56,786 nucleotides of DNA, from assembly GCA_027019085.1 (NCBI GenBank), contig JALUXG010000029.1, positions 1-56,786 on the forward strand, given 5' to 3'. A program made the position numbers and the translations under genes. The DNA comes from Rhodanobacteraceae bacterium (GTDB lineage Bacteria; Pseudomonadota; Gammaproteobacteria; Xanthomonadales; Rhodanobacteraceae). Under the pieces are notes generated by a model. That model was not told the DNA's origin, did no database searches, and was given only the letters and a program-made list of their open reading frames with translations. This document shows positions 49,516 through 56,786 of this stretch, piece by piece (within the stretch, counting starts at the first letter, position 1; each line of letters begins with the position of its first letter).

Positions 49516-51105
49516 ATGAGTGCACCCTTACCGAGCGCAGAACTCCCGCGTCGGCTCCGTGAACAGGCTATCGAGCTCATCAGGGCGAATCGTCCGCAAG
49601 CTGCCTGTGAGGTGCTCGAGAACCTGCTGCGCCTGCAACCGCAGGATGTCCCGGCCAGCATGGAGCTGGCCAGCCTGATGGCCTCACAGGGGCGCTTTCG
49701 TGATTCCGGCACGCCCCTGCTGAAGGCCATGCAGTACTTGCCCAGACATGGCCCTATCCTGCTTGCACTGTCTGCCGAACTGGTTGCTCGCGGCGAGGTC
49801 GTGGCGGCCCGCGAGTGTCTGGATTTTCTCGCACAGTTGCCTGCGCAAACGGATGCATTGGTACAACAGGCCCGTCTGCGATATGGCCTGGGAGAGTTTG
49901 TGGCGGCACGCGATCTGTTCCATCGCGCGCTGAAGGCGGGCGCGGATGCTCCGGACGTCCATCTGATGCATGCCGTTTTACTGGAATTCACGGGTAATAC
50001 CGACGCTGCCGAGGCATCGTTGGAGGCATGCATTGCACGCTGGCCGACGTACGGAGATGCTGCCGTCGCGTTGATCCGCATGCGCCGTCAGGTACCGCAG
50101 AACAACCGGCTGGACTACGTCGAGGAGCAGTTGCACACGTTGTCGTCGTCCAACGGGGGTGCATCGGCACGGCTCAATACGGCCGCATTCGAATACGTAC
50201 GCTTCAAGATACTGGACGACCTCGGGCGTTACGAGGAGGCATGGCCGTCTCTGGTGCGAAGTAATCAGATCATGCGCGAATTCTACCCATACGATGCGGC
50301 AGCCGAGCAGGATCTGACGCAGGCACTGGTCGACATGCCACTCCATCAAAATGCTTCGTATCGCGCACCGTCGGAAACCGGGTTGCCCATTCCAGTCTTC
50401 ATCGTGGGACTGCCGCGTTCGGGTACCACCTTGCTCGACCGCATGCTCTCGGCGCATTCGAAGGTAATTTCGGCGGGGGAGTTGTACGACTTCGAGATGC
50501 AGCTGCACTGGGTTGCCAATCAGCGTCCAGCGGGAGTGAAGAGCCTTCGCAGCATAGTCGGGCGCATCACTCATGCCGATCTGGAAGAGGTCGGAAGACG
50601 CTATCTGGAACACACGCGCTGGCGCGCTGACGGACGTGTCTGCTACGTGAACAAGCTGCCTGCCAACATCCGCATGGTTGCCTGCATCCGCAGTGCCTTG
50701 CCTCAGGCGCGGATCCTGAACATGGTGCGCGAACCGATGGATGTTTGCTTCTCGAACTACAAGTTGTTCGGCAACACTTCCACCTATATCCACGACCTGT
50801 CCAGTATTGCCGATTATCATCGCCAGCATTTACGGCTTTGTGCACGTTGGCGCGAACTTGGATCCGACATGATGCTCGATGTGCCCTATGCCGAGTTGGT
50901 CCGTGATCCCCGTGCGACCATGCAGCGCGTTCTGGCGTACTGCGGGCTCGATCTGGAGGAGGCGTGCCTGCATCCCGAGGGCAATACCTCCCCGGTGGCC
51001 ACGCCAAGTACAAGCCAGGTGCGCGAGCCGATTCACTCCCGCAGCATCGGCCAGTGGCGCACCTACGCGTCGCAGCTCGAGCCCTTGCGCGCGGCGCTTG
51101 CCTGA
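49516..51105 (+). CDS. TPR-sulfotransferase family protein, copy 1
   Basis: A 529-residue protein. The N-terminal half (about 1-270) is helical TPR-like repeats (for example ELASLMASQGRFRDSGTPLL, RLRYGLGEFVAARDLFHRAL). The C-terminal half is a sulfotransferase domain: the PAPS 5'-phosphosulfate loop is GLPRSGTTLLDRML (PRSGTT 300-305) and the 3'-phosphate motif region is REPMDVCFSNY. The acceptor is unknown; relatives include tyrosyl-protein and glycan sulfotransferases. An ATG at 49456 would add 20 residues, but 49516 places the PRSGTT motif at exactly the same residue numbers as in the neighbouring paralogue. Moderately lower GC than the dcw genes. Confidence 0.85.
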   Translation: MSAPLPSAELPRRLREQAIELIRANRPQAACEVLENLLRLQPQDVPASMELASLMASQGRFRDSGTPLLKAMQYLPRHGPILLALSAELVARGEVVAARECLDFLAQLPAQTDALVQQARLRYGLGEFVAARDLFHRALKAGADAPDVHLMHAVLLEFTGNTDAAEASLEACIARWPTYGDAAVALIRMRRQVPQNNRLDYVEEQLHTLSSSNGGASARLNTAAFEYVRFKILDDLGRYEEAWPSLVRSNQIMREFYPYDAAAEQDLTQALVDMPLHQNASYRAPSETGLPIPVFIVGLPRSGTTLLDRMLSAHSKVISAGELYDFEMQLHWVANQRPAGVKSLRSIVGRITHADLEEVGRRYLEHTRWRADGRVCYVNKLPANIRMVACIRSALPQARILNMVREPMDVCFSNYKLFGNTSTYIHDLSSIADYHRQHLRLCARWRELGSDMMLDVPYAELVRDPRATMQRVLAYCGLDLEEACLHPEGNTSPVATPSTSQVREPIHSRSIGQWRTYASQLEPLRAALA

Positions 51106-51153
51106 AACCGGAAGTCCCGACCTGCCAACCACCCACGCCGAGGCCATGCGGGT

Positions 51154-51182
51154 TTGTTGCCGGACCGGGTGCAAAGTATCCT
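51154..51182 (+). promoter_or_regulatory. Promoter of second sulfotransferase gene, possibly leaderless
   Basis: TTGTTG (51154-51159), a 17-bp spacer and TATCCT (51177-51182), with ATG 51189 only 6 nt beyond. It repeats the layout and flanks of the promoter of copy 1, so the promoter was duplicated with the gene. No Shine-Dalgarno precedes either ATG. Confidence 0.6.
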
Positions 51183-51188
51183 GCCGCG

Positions 51189-52787
51189 ATGAACAGCCCG
51201 ATGACCTCCGAAAAAACCCTGCAGATGCGCGAGCAGGCTGCCAGGCAGATTCGCGCCGGCCAGCTCGATGCGGCCATGGCCAACCTGGAAGCCGTGATCG
51301 ACCATGTGCCTCAGGACGTTCCTGCCTGTTTGCAGCTTGCCGATCTATTGCTGGCTCGCGGCAAATTTCGTGACAGCAGCCGGCCCTTGCTCAAGGCTGC
51401 GCAGCACCTCCCGCGCAATGTCCCGTTGCTGGTGCAATTGGCACAGCATCTGATTGCCAGCGGCGAGGTCGTCACTGCACGCCGATGTCTGGATTTCCTG
51501 GCCGAGGCACCCGACCCGCCATCCGATGTGTGGTTGGCACAGGCGCATATCCGTTTCTCGCTGGGCGAGGTGGCTATGGCACGCAAGTTCCTCGAACGGG
51601 CACTGGCTGCAGGTGCCGATGATCCGGACGACCACCATATGCACGCCATGCTTCTGCAATTCACAGGTGACATCGAAGGCGCGTGTACGGTGCTTGAGCA
51701 ATGCCTGGAACGCTGGCCGCACTATGGCGATGCTGCTGTTGTTCTGGTGAACCTGCGCAAGCAGAAACCCGAGGCCAATCGTCTGCGACATGTGGAGGAG
51801 CAGCTTTCCCGGTTGTCCCTGGACCCACCCAGGCTGGACCAGAAATTCGTGCGCGCTGATTTCGAGTACGCGCGATTCAAGATACTTGACGATCTGGACA
51901 GGTGCGAGGAGGCCTGGTCTTCGCTCGAGCGCTGCAATGCCCTCATGCAGGAACTCAATCCCTACGATCGCGAAGGCGAGGAAGCCGTGACGGAAGCCCT
52001 GGTGAACATGCCATTCGCCAGTCATGCCCATGTTCCTGGTGCCCCCGGACCCGGTGGACCGGTACCGATATTCATCGTTGGCATGCCGCGATCAGGCACC
52101 ACCCTGCTGGACCGCATGTTGTCGAGTCATTCCGATGTGACCGCAGCAGGCGAGCTGATCGAGTTCTGGCGCCAGCTGCACTGGGTTGCTGATGTGCCTC
52201 CAGCCAAGACGCAGAGCTTGTGCCGCATCACAGGGCGTCATGACCAGATCGATTTCGATGAGCTGGGCCGACGCTACCTCGAACAGTCCCAATGGCGCGC
52301 ACAGGGGCGAGGCTTTTATGTCGACAAGCTGCCGGCCAACGTGCAGATGGTGGAATTCATCAAGCGCGCACTCCCGCATGCGCCGATCCTGAACATGGTC
52401 CGTGATCCGATGGACGTGTGTTTTTCCAATCTCAAGGCGATGTTCGGAAACATCGCCCCGTTCAGTTATTCGATGGACGCGATGGCACATTACTACCGGC
52501 AGTACGCACGCTTGTGCGATTACTGGCGTACGCGTTCAAGCGACCTGATGCTGGATGTGAGTTACGCACGCCTGGTGCGCGAGCCGGAGGATGTGATGCG
52601 TGAAGTGCTTGCCTATTGCGGGCTTGGACTCCAGGAGGCCTGCCTGCATCCGGAGCGCAACGCACAACCGGTGGCCACGCCGAGCAGTGCGCAGGTCCGC
52701 CAGGCTATCCATACCCGGGGTCTTGGACAGTGGCGCAGGTATGCCGGGCAGCTGCGGCCGCTCGAGGACGCGTTGCGGTCTGGTTAG
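51189..52787 (+). CDS. TPR-sulfotransferase family protein, copy 2
   Basis: A 532-residue paralogue of the preceding gene, collinear along its length. TPR-like repeats (residues about 1-270; ANLEAVIDHVPQDVPACLQL, IRFSLGEVAMARKFLERAL) precede a sulfotransferase domain with VGMPRSGTTLLDRMLSSHS (PRSGTT 300-305) and VRDPMDVCFSNLKAMFG. The conserved C terminus in both copies is a Gln-Trp-Arg-x-Tyr-Ala motif (GQWRRYAGQL). Open sequence before 51189 is the end of copy 1 in another frame. The substrate is unknown; the pair probably modifies related acceptors. Confidence 0.86.
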   Translation: MNSPMTSEKTLQMREQAARQIRAGQLDAAMANLEAVIDHVPQDVPACLQLADLLLARGKFRDSSRPLLKAAQHLPRNVPLLVQLAQHLIASGEVVTARRCLDFLAEAPDPPSDVWLAQAHIRFSLGEVAMARKFLERALAAGADDPDDHHMHAMLLQFTGDIEGACTVLEQCLERWPHYGDAAVVLVNLRKQKPEANRLRHVEEQLSRLSLDPPRLDQKFVRADFEYARFKILDDLDRCEEAWSSLERCNALMQELNPYDREGEEAVTEALVNMPFASHAHVPGAPGPGGPVPIFIVGMPRSGTTLLDRMLSSHSDVTAAGELIEFWRQLHWVADVPPAKTQSLCRITGRHDQIDFDELGRRYLEQSQWRAQGRGFYVDKLPANVQMVEFIKRALPHAPILNMVRDPMDVCFSNLKAMFGNIAPFSYSMDAMAHYYRQYARLCDYWRTRSSDLMLDVSYARLVREPEDVMREVLAYCGLGLQEACLHPERNAQPVATPSSAQVRQAIHTRGLGQWRRYAGQLRPLEDALRSG

Positions 52788-52823
52788 TCGTGGCTCGCCT
52801 GAATGACGAGGCAGGTCCTTCGT

Positions 52824-53825
52824 TCAGGACAGGCGTTCTGTCGCGTAGTCGGCGAGCACGGACAGGGCATCCCGGTACACGGAATCGTCAATGGCTCCAA
52901 GCGCCTTGCGAGCGGCGGCGGCATGCCGGTGGGCACGCTCGCGGGTGCGCTCCAGTGCGCCCGAATCGCGGATTGCATCGACGATGTGCTGCAGCGAATC
53001 GAGGCCACCATGCTCGATGGCATTGCGCAGCGAGCGTGCCTGTTCCGGCGTGGCGCCCTGCATGGCGTAGATCAGCGGCAGTGTCGGTTTGCCTTCGGCC
53101 AGGTCGTCGCCGATGTTCTTGCCCAGGGTGTCCGCATCGGACACATAATCGAGAAGATCGTCAGCGATCTGGAAGGCGTATCCCAGCTCCATGCCGTAGT
53201 GCCTGAGTGCCTGGTGCTGCGCTTGCGGAACCTGTCCGAGTATGGCGCCCAATTCGGCTGCGGCGGCAAACAGGACCGCGGTCTTGCGTTCGATGACCTC
53301 GAGGTATTGCGCTTCGGCAAGATCCGCGCGGCCGATATGCAGCAACTGCATGACCTCGCCCGCGGCGATGGTGTTGGTGGTGTCGGCCAGAATACGCAGC
53401 ACCGGCATGCGATCCAGTTCCACCATCAGCTGGAACGAACGCGAATAGAGAAAATCCCCGACCAGTACGCTGGCAGCGTTGCCCCACACGGCATTGGCGG
53501 TGGAGCGGCCGCGGCGCCGGTCCGATTCGTCGACGACGTCATCATGCAGCAGCGTGGATGTGTGGATGAACTCGATCACCGCCGCGAGCTTGATGTGCTC
53601 GTCACCCGCATATCCGGCTGCACGTGCCGCCAGTACATGCAGCATGGGGCGCAGCCTCTTGCCGCCGCCGGCGATGATGTGTTCGGCGATCTGGTTGATC
53701 AGGACCACGTCCGAACCAAGGCGATCCCGGATCAGGTGGTCGATCGCTTCCATGTCGACCGCGGCAAGTGCGCGTACGGATGCAAAATCGACAGGTCGGG
53801 TACGGTCGTCGGCTGGTACGGACAT
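52824..53825 (-). CDS. ispB: Octaprenyl diphosphate synthase
   Basis: A 333-residue all-trans polyprenyl diphosphate synthase making the side chain of ubiquinone. First Asp-rich motif LLHDDVVDESDRRRG (DDxxD) and second QIADDLLDYVSDAD are intact, and GGGKRLRP binds the diphosphate. The position before the first DDxxD (TLLHDD) has small residues, consistent with a long product (C40 or similar), but chain length cannot be read exactly. A minus-strand -10 TATAAT (53866-53861) lies 36 nt upstream. Confidence 0.95.
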   Translation of the reverse strand: MSVPADDRTRPVDFASVRALAAVDMEAIDHLIRDRLGSDVVLINQIAEHIIAGGGKRLRPMLHVLAARAAGYAGDEHIKLAAVIEFIHTSTLLHDDVVDESDRRRGRSTANAVWGNAASVLVGDFLYSRSFQLMVELDRMPVLRILADTTNTIAAGEVMQLLHIGRADLAEAQYLEVIERKTAVLFAAAAELGAILGQVPQAQHQALRHYGMELGYAFQIADDLLDYVSDADTLGKNIGDDLAEGKPTLPLIYAMQGATPEQARSLRNAIEHGGLDSLQHIVDAIRDSGALERTRERAHRHAAAARKALGAIDDSVYRDALSVLADYATERLS

Positions 53826-53860
53826 GTTCGGGTGGACCCCATCGGACGGATGACGCCGCC

Positions 53861-53912
53861 ATTATAGGGGCGTGACGGCATGCCTGGGCCGCATCCCCAT
53901 AGGGAGTATACT
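53861..53912. promoter_or_regulatory. Divergent promoter elements between ispB and the MFS gene
   Basis: On the minus strand TATAAT (53866-53861) is a perfect -10 for ispB. On the plus strand TATACT (53907-53912) is a good -10 for the MFS gene starting at 53947. Neither has a convincing -35. Confidence 0.5.
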
Positions 53913-53946
53913 TTGGCGTTTGATCATCCAGCCGCACGGAGTCGTC

Positions 53947-55149
53947 GTGAGCAAACTCACTCGTCAGGAAATTCGCAGTGCATCGGCCCTGGCCAGCGTG
54001 GTCGGCCTGCGCATGTTCGGCCTGTTCCTGATCATGCCGGTCCTCAGTGTCTATGCCGATCACCTGACGGGTTCGACGCCCCTGCTGGTGGGGCTGGCCA
54101 TTGGTGTCTACGGCATCGTGCAGGCCATCCTGCAGGTGCCGATGGGCATGCTTTCCGATCGCATCGGACGGCGTGTGACGATCACCCTGGGCCTGCTTGT
54201 CTTCGTGGTCGGGAGCCTGGTTGCCGCCTTTTCCCATACCATCACCGGGATCATCATCGGCCGGGTGCTGCAGGGAGCCGGTGCGGTGTCAGGCGCCAGC
54301 CAGGCGCTGGCCGCGGACATGTCGCAACCTTCCAACCGCAGCAAGGTCATGGCAATCATCGGGGTGAGTGTCGGTCTGGCCTTCATTCTGGCGATTATCC
54401 TCAGTGCCCCGCTGGCGGCTGCCGGTGGACTGAAAGGCCTGTTCGGCACCACGGCTGCGCTGGCGGTTGGCGCCATGATCCTGTTGTGGGTGCTGGTGCC
54501 CCGGCCGCAAAAGCATCGCGCCGCCGCTGCCGGCTTCGGCGACGTGCTGCGGATGCTGGCCGTGCCGCGGTTGATGGTGCTCAATGCCTCCGTCTTCGTC
54601 ATGCACACCATGCTGACAGCCAGTTTCGTGGTCCTGCCGCTGGTGTTGATCCATGAGACGGGCCTGCCCTTGCAGCGACAGTGGGAACTCTATTTGCCGG
54701 TGATGCTGGTATCGGTGGTGGTCATGGGAGGCGTGCTGCGGCGCGTGCATAGTGTGCCGGGGAGCATGAGGCTGGCCCTGGTCTGTGCGCTCGGGCTGGG
54801 GGTGGCGTTGTGCGGTTTCGCCGCCGCCGATGCCGCGCATGTCTGGCTGTGGGCCAGTGCTGCATTGTTCTTCAGTTGCTTCAACCTGCTCGAGGCCACC
54901 CTGCCCAGCCTGGTTTCACGCGTGGCTCCGACACACATGCGCGGGGCCGCCATGGGTGCCTATGCCACTTGCCAGTTTCTAGGGGCTTTCGTCGGCGGCA
55001 TGCTTGGAGGCTTCGGTCTCGGGCGCCTGGGGACAACGGACGTGTTTCTGGTTTCGGCCGCCCTGGCGCTACCCTGGGCTGTGCTACTGCAGTGGGGTCG
55101 GAGCAGGGTGTTGCCGGATACAGAACGGCCGGAGTCGCAGCCGACCTGA
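53947..55149 (+). CDS. MFS transporter, YajR-like without C-terminal YAM domain
   Basis: A 400-residue major facilitator protein with 12 predicted helices. Motif A, GMLSDRIGRRVTITLG, is present in the loop after helix 2; RMFGLFLIMPVLSVYADHL opens helix 1; VLQGAGAVSGASQALAADM matches motif C of drug exporters. The pattern is closest to E. coli YajR, but the C-terminal ferredoxin-like YAM domain of YajR is missing. The start is probably GTG 53947 (SKLTRQEIRSASALASVVG); an earlier GTG at 53872 would overlap the promoter. The substrate is unknown. Confidence 0.85.
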   Translation: MSKLTRQEIRSASALASVVGLRMFGLFLIMPVLSVYADHLTGSTPLLVGLAIGVYGIVQAILQVPMGMLSDRIGRRVTITLGLLVFVVGSLVAAFSHTITGIIIGRVLQGAGAVSGASQALAADMSQPSNRSKVMAIIGVSVGLAFILAIILSAPLAAAGGLKGLFGTTAALAVGAMILLWVLVPRPQKHRAAAAGFGDVLRMLAVPRLMVLNASVFVMHTMLTASFVVLPLVLIHETGLPLQRQWELYLPVMLVSVVVMGGVLRRVHSVPGSMRLALVCALGLGVALCGFAAADAAHVWLWASAALFFSCFNLLEATLPSLVSRVAPTHMRGAAMGAYATCQFLGAFVGGMLGGFGLGRLGTTDVFLVSAALALPWAVLLQWGRSRVLPDTERPESQPT

Positions 55150-55369
55150 GACCGACTTTCGACTTATTCGCCAATTGATCCAGGTCATCATCCAATGCTT
55201 GCAGTTGTGCTGCAATTCAGCACGGTTTGCCTTTGCGCGTAATGCTTCGTAATGCCTGATGTATGCAGGTGCAAGGGCCATAGTGGATAAAGGTGGCTTG
55301 TGCTGCGGATAAGCCCGACAGACAAACTGAAGTGTTTCGTGGCCTGTGTGCGGGCTGAGTGGTGAATGA

Positions 55370-56218
55370 ATGCATCCAGAGCGTATTGCATTGACGCTGT
55401 CTCGCGTCTTCATCGATGCCATAGACGACAGCATGCTTGTGCTTCTCGCAGCACGCCGAAGAATGGTGGGCGTGGTCGGTCGCGTGAAGCGACGGCTGGG
55501 ATCACCGGTGCAGGATATGCAACGCGAGAATCACGTGCATCAGCGGGCAGCGTATCTGTCCCGGTGGCTTGGGCTACCGCAGGATACTGCGCGAAGTCTG
55601 TTTGACCTGCTGATTGCTGATGCCAGTCGGCAGCAACTTGAATCTCTGTCGCCTGTCCAATCATTACGTTTGGAGTGTACCCAGATGCAACCCGATTCTG
55701 TCGAGCACCCATTACCTTCTTCGCTGTCATGGCGTTGGCTACAGGTATTGCCGCCCCCGCGTCACCTGGCCCCGTTGATGCAGGCCGTACCGATGCGTTG
55801 GCAAGCGCGCTTGCTGGAGCTGGCTATGGCTCGCGTGCTGGGTCCGTTCGTGCGCGATGGGACAATGGATTTCATGAACGGGCGGCGAATTGCGATCGAG
55901 GTCAGCGACCTGCGTCTTCGATGGGTGTTGGAGTTACGCGAGAAACGTCTTTGCGTAGTCGACGGCGAACCCGAGGCAAGTGTGCGCGGCAGTGCTACCG
56001 ACCTGCTGTTGCTGGCCGGGAGGCTAGAGGACGCCGATACACTCTTTTTCCAGCGCGCGTTGGTGCTGACCGGTGATACCGAATTAGGCCTGACCGCCCG
56101 TAACCTGCTCGAACGATTGCCCTGGGAAGAGATTCCCCTGGGTTTGCGTATTGTCCTGAATCGTGGTGCACGTTTCGCCCGAGTAGCGCGTCAGGCACAC
56201 CGGCACAAAGTCGCCTGA
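55370..56218 (+). CDS. Fusion of AroQ chorismate-mutase domain and UbiT (SCP2) domain
   Basis: One continuous frame of 282 residues with two domains. Residues 5-92 match the AroQ chorismate mutase fold. Against the E. coli PheA mutase domain in a +1 register, Arg12, Arg29, Lys40, Asp49, Arg52, Glu53 and Gln89 match the active-site residues; only Ser84 is changed (Ala85). Residues about 120-275 are an SCP2 lipid-binding domain of the UbiT (YhbT) type; GTMDFMNGRRIAIEVSDL and DADTLFFQRALVLTGDTELG are close to UbiT. UbiT works with UbiU and UbiV in oxygen-independent ubiquinone synthesis. Chorismate is the precursor of the ubiquinone ring, so the fusion makes metabolic sense, but its role is unknown. 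A weak ribosome site precedes ATG 55370. GC is lower than the neighbours. Confidence 0.85.
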   Translation: MHPERIALTLSRVFIDAIDDSMLVLLAARRRMVGVVGRVKRRLGSPVQDMQRENHVHQRAAYLSRWLGLPQDTARSLFDLLIADASRQQLESLSPVQSLRLECTQMQPDSVEHPLPSSLSWRWLQVLPPPRHLAPLMQAVPMRWQARLLELAMARVLGPFVRDGTMDFMNGRRIAIEVSDLRLRWVLELREKRLCVVDGEPEASVRGSATDLLLLAGRLEDADTLFFQRALVLTGDTELGLTARNLLERLPWEEIPLGLRIVLNRGARFARVARQAHRHKVA

Positions 56219-56262
56219 AACGGAGCTGCAGCGTACTTTTTCCTTTCCGACCCGAATCCGTC

Positions 56263-56562
56263 ATGGCCGATCTCGATACCTTGCCCTTGCCTGTGTGGCG
56301 CGATGAACTCGAGCACGAATACGCCGAACTTGGTGCGCGCCTCGAACATCTCGTGCCGTGCCTGGAATGGCCGTTCCACCTGCCCTGGATCGAGGCCATC
56401 AATCGCCTGAAGAAACAGAGGGGAGCTGTGATCATGGCGCACAGCTACCAGCCGCCAGAAATCTTCCACGGAGTCGCTGATGTCACCGGAGATTCGCTGG
56501 CGCTGGCGCAGTCAGCAGCTGACTGCGATGCAAACCTGATCGTTTTGTGCGGGGTTCACTTT
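56263..56562 (+). pseudogene. nadA: Quinolinate synthase NadA, 5' fragment cut by an IS
   Basis: The first 100 codons of nadA are intact: QRGAVIMAHSYQPPEIFHG and VTGDSLALAQSAADCDANLIVLCGVHF match the family (about 340-360 residues). After the Phe of CGVHF the next expected codon (ATG, MAETAK) is replaced by ACC TGA: the frame enters foreign DNA and stops. Only the first of the three [4Fe-4S] cysteines (LCGVHF) is left. NadA condenses iminoaspartate with dihydroxyacetone phosphate to quinolinate in de novo NAD synthesis; this copy cannot work. The remaining part should lie beyond the insertion sequence, outside the window. Confidence 0.88.
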
Positions 56563-56563
56563 A

Positions 56564-56786
56564 CCTGATTAGCCCTCTTCCTCAGCCATGAAAATTGCCA
56601 ACTGCGCGCAGCCTCGGGTCAGGCCAAGGGCTGCAGAGCATCATCGCACGCATCAAACCAGGCAGCATTGCGGCCAGACGAAACCGGCGGTTGAACCGGT
56701 ACTGCGCCTCGGCCAGATAACGGCGCGCGTATTTGGCATGTTTGAAGGCGTGATAGCGCCCACTAATGGCCCGTTTGACATTGGCC
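56564..56786 (-). mobile_element. IS1595-family insertion sequence, 3' end (partial)
   Basis: Foreign DNA begins between 56562 and 56564, at the point where nadA loses homology. It carries the 3' end of a transposase on the minus strand, whose stop lies about 20 nt from the junction, as expected for an IS end with a terminal inverted repeat starting near ACCTGATTAGCCCTC. The rest of the element is outside the window, so the second inverted repeat and the target-site duplication cannot be seen. Confidence 0.8.
56582..56785 (-). CDS. IS1595-family transposase, C-terminal fragment
   Basis: The minus-strand frame entering from the right edge gives 67 residues and a stop (TGA, 56584-56582). It contains NVKRAISGRYHAF, KYARRYLAEAQYRFNRRF and LAAMLPGLMRAMM, the C-terminal signature of the DDE (ISXO2-like) transposases of the IS1595 family, where the Asn-x-x-x-Arg and Tyr-x-Phe-Asn-Arg-Arg-Phe motifs are typical. 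It ends AVGNFHG. The catalytic Asp residues would be outside the window. Confidence 0.82.
   Translation of the reverse strand, partial: ANVKRAISGRYHAFKHAKYARRYLAEAQYRFNRRFRLAAMLPGLMRAMMLCSPWPDPRLRAVGNFHG

Noticed and set aside
55188..55434. Small minus-strand frames in the gap after the MFS gene
   Set aside because: Short, overlapping frames without a ribosome site or a recognised family; one contains a Cys/Trp-rich stretch but nothing supports expression.

Overview
The window is high-GC chromosomal DNA from a gammaproteobacterium, most likely order Xanthomonadales (Rhodanobacteraceae-like). The supports are a CopL-CopA-CopB copper operon, GTAG-headed REP elements like those of Stenotrophomonas, a division/cell-wall (dcw) cluster without murD between mraY and ftsW, the order lpxC - DUF721 - M23 peptidase - secA, and the order apaH-apaG-rsmA-pdxA-surA-lptD. 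The genus cannot be fixed from the sequence alone.

Layout. Positions 1-290 hold a REP/BIME repeat block. 313-3563 is a mercury-resistance locus: merT-merP-merC-merA on the minus strand, with merR divergent across a classic 19-bp-spacer operator. 3602-8712 is a copper block on the minus strand: copL, copA, copB, a His-tailed cytochrome c and a DUF4396 membrane protein. 8768-15304 holds an amino-acid permease, a two-component-like sensor diguanylate cyclase, L-serine dehydratase and a glutaredoxin-like protein. RNase P RNA (rnpB) lies at 15321-15680. 15956-31554 is the dcw cluster (mraZ-rsmH-ftsL-ftsI-murE-murF-mraY-ftsW-murG-murC-ddlB-ftsQ-ftsA-ftsZ), led by a strong promoter with four MraZ boxes. 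It is followed by lpxC, dciA (DUF721, opposite strand), an M23 peptidase and secA. 37376-44580 on the minus strand is lptD-surA-pdxA-rsmA-apaG-apaH (outer-membrane assembly, B6 synthesis, 16S rRNA methylation, Ap4A hydrolysis). 44786-46865 is a small minus-strand operon: DUF6580 membrane protein, PduO-type cobalamin adenosyltransferase, HDAC-like amidohydrolase. 46956-49381 encodes two ubiquinone flavin hydroxylases. A tandem pair of TPR-sulfotransferase paralogues follows, then ispB, an MFS transporter, a chorismate-mutase/UbiT fusion, and nadA interrupted by an IS1595-family element at the right edge.

How the genes fit together. The left third detoxifies mercury and copper. The middle makes peptidoglycan precursors and the divisome, with translational coupling through eight ATGA overlaps; the only long breaks are where murD is missing (before ftsW) and before ftsZ. 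The right third carries four ubiquinone-related genes (ubiH, a second hydroxylase, ispB, ubiT fusion).

Most notable: the AroQ-type chorismate mutase domain fused to UbiT, with nearly all catalytic residues kept; the IS insertion that cuts nadA after about 100 codons; the absence of murD, replaced by a short repeat and palindrome; and the duplicated sulfotransferases, which share a duplicated promoter that appears to give leaderless mRNAs. No tRNA, CRISPR array or prophage was seen.
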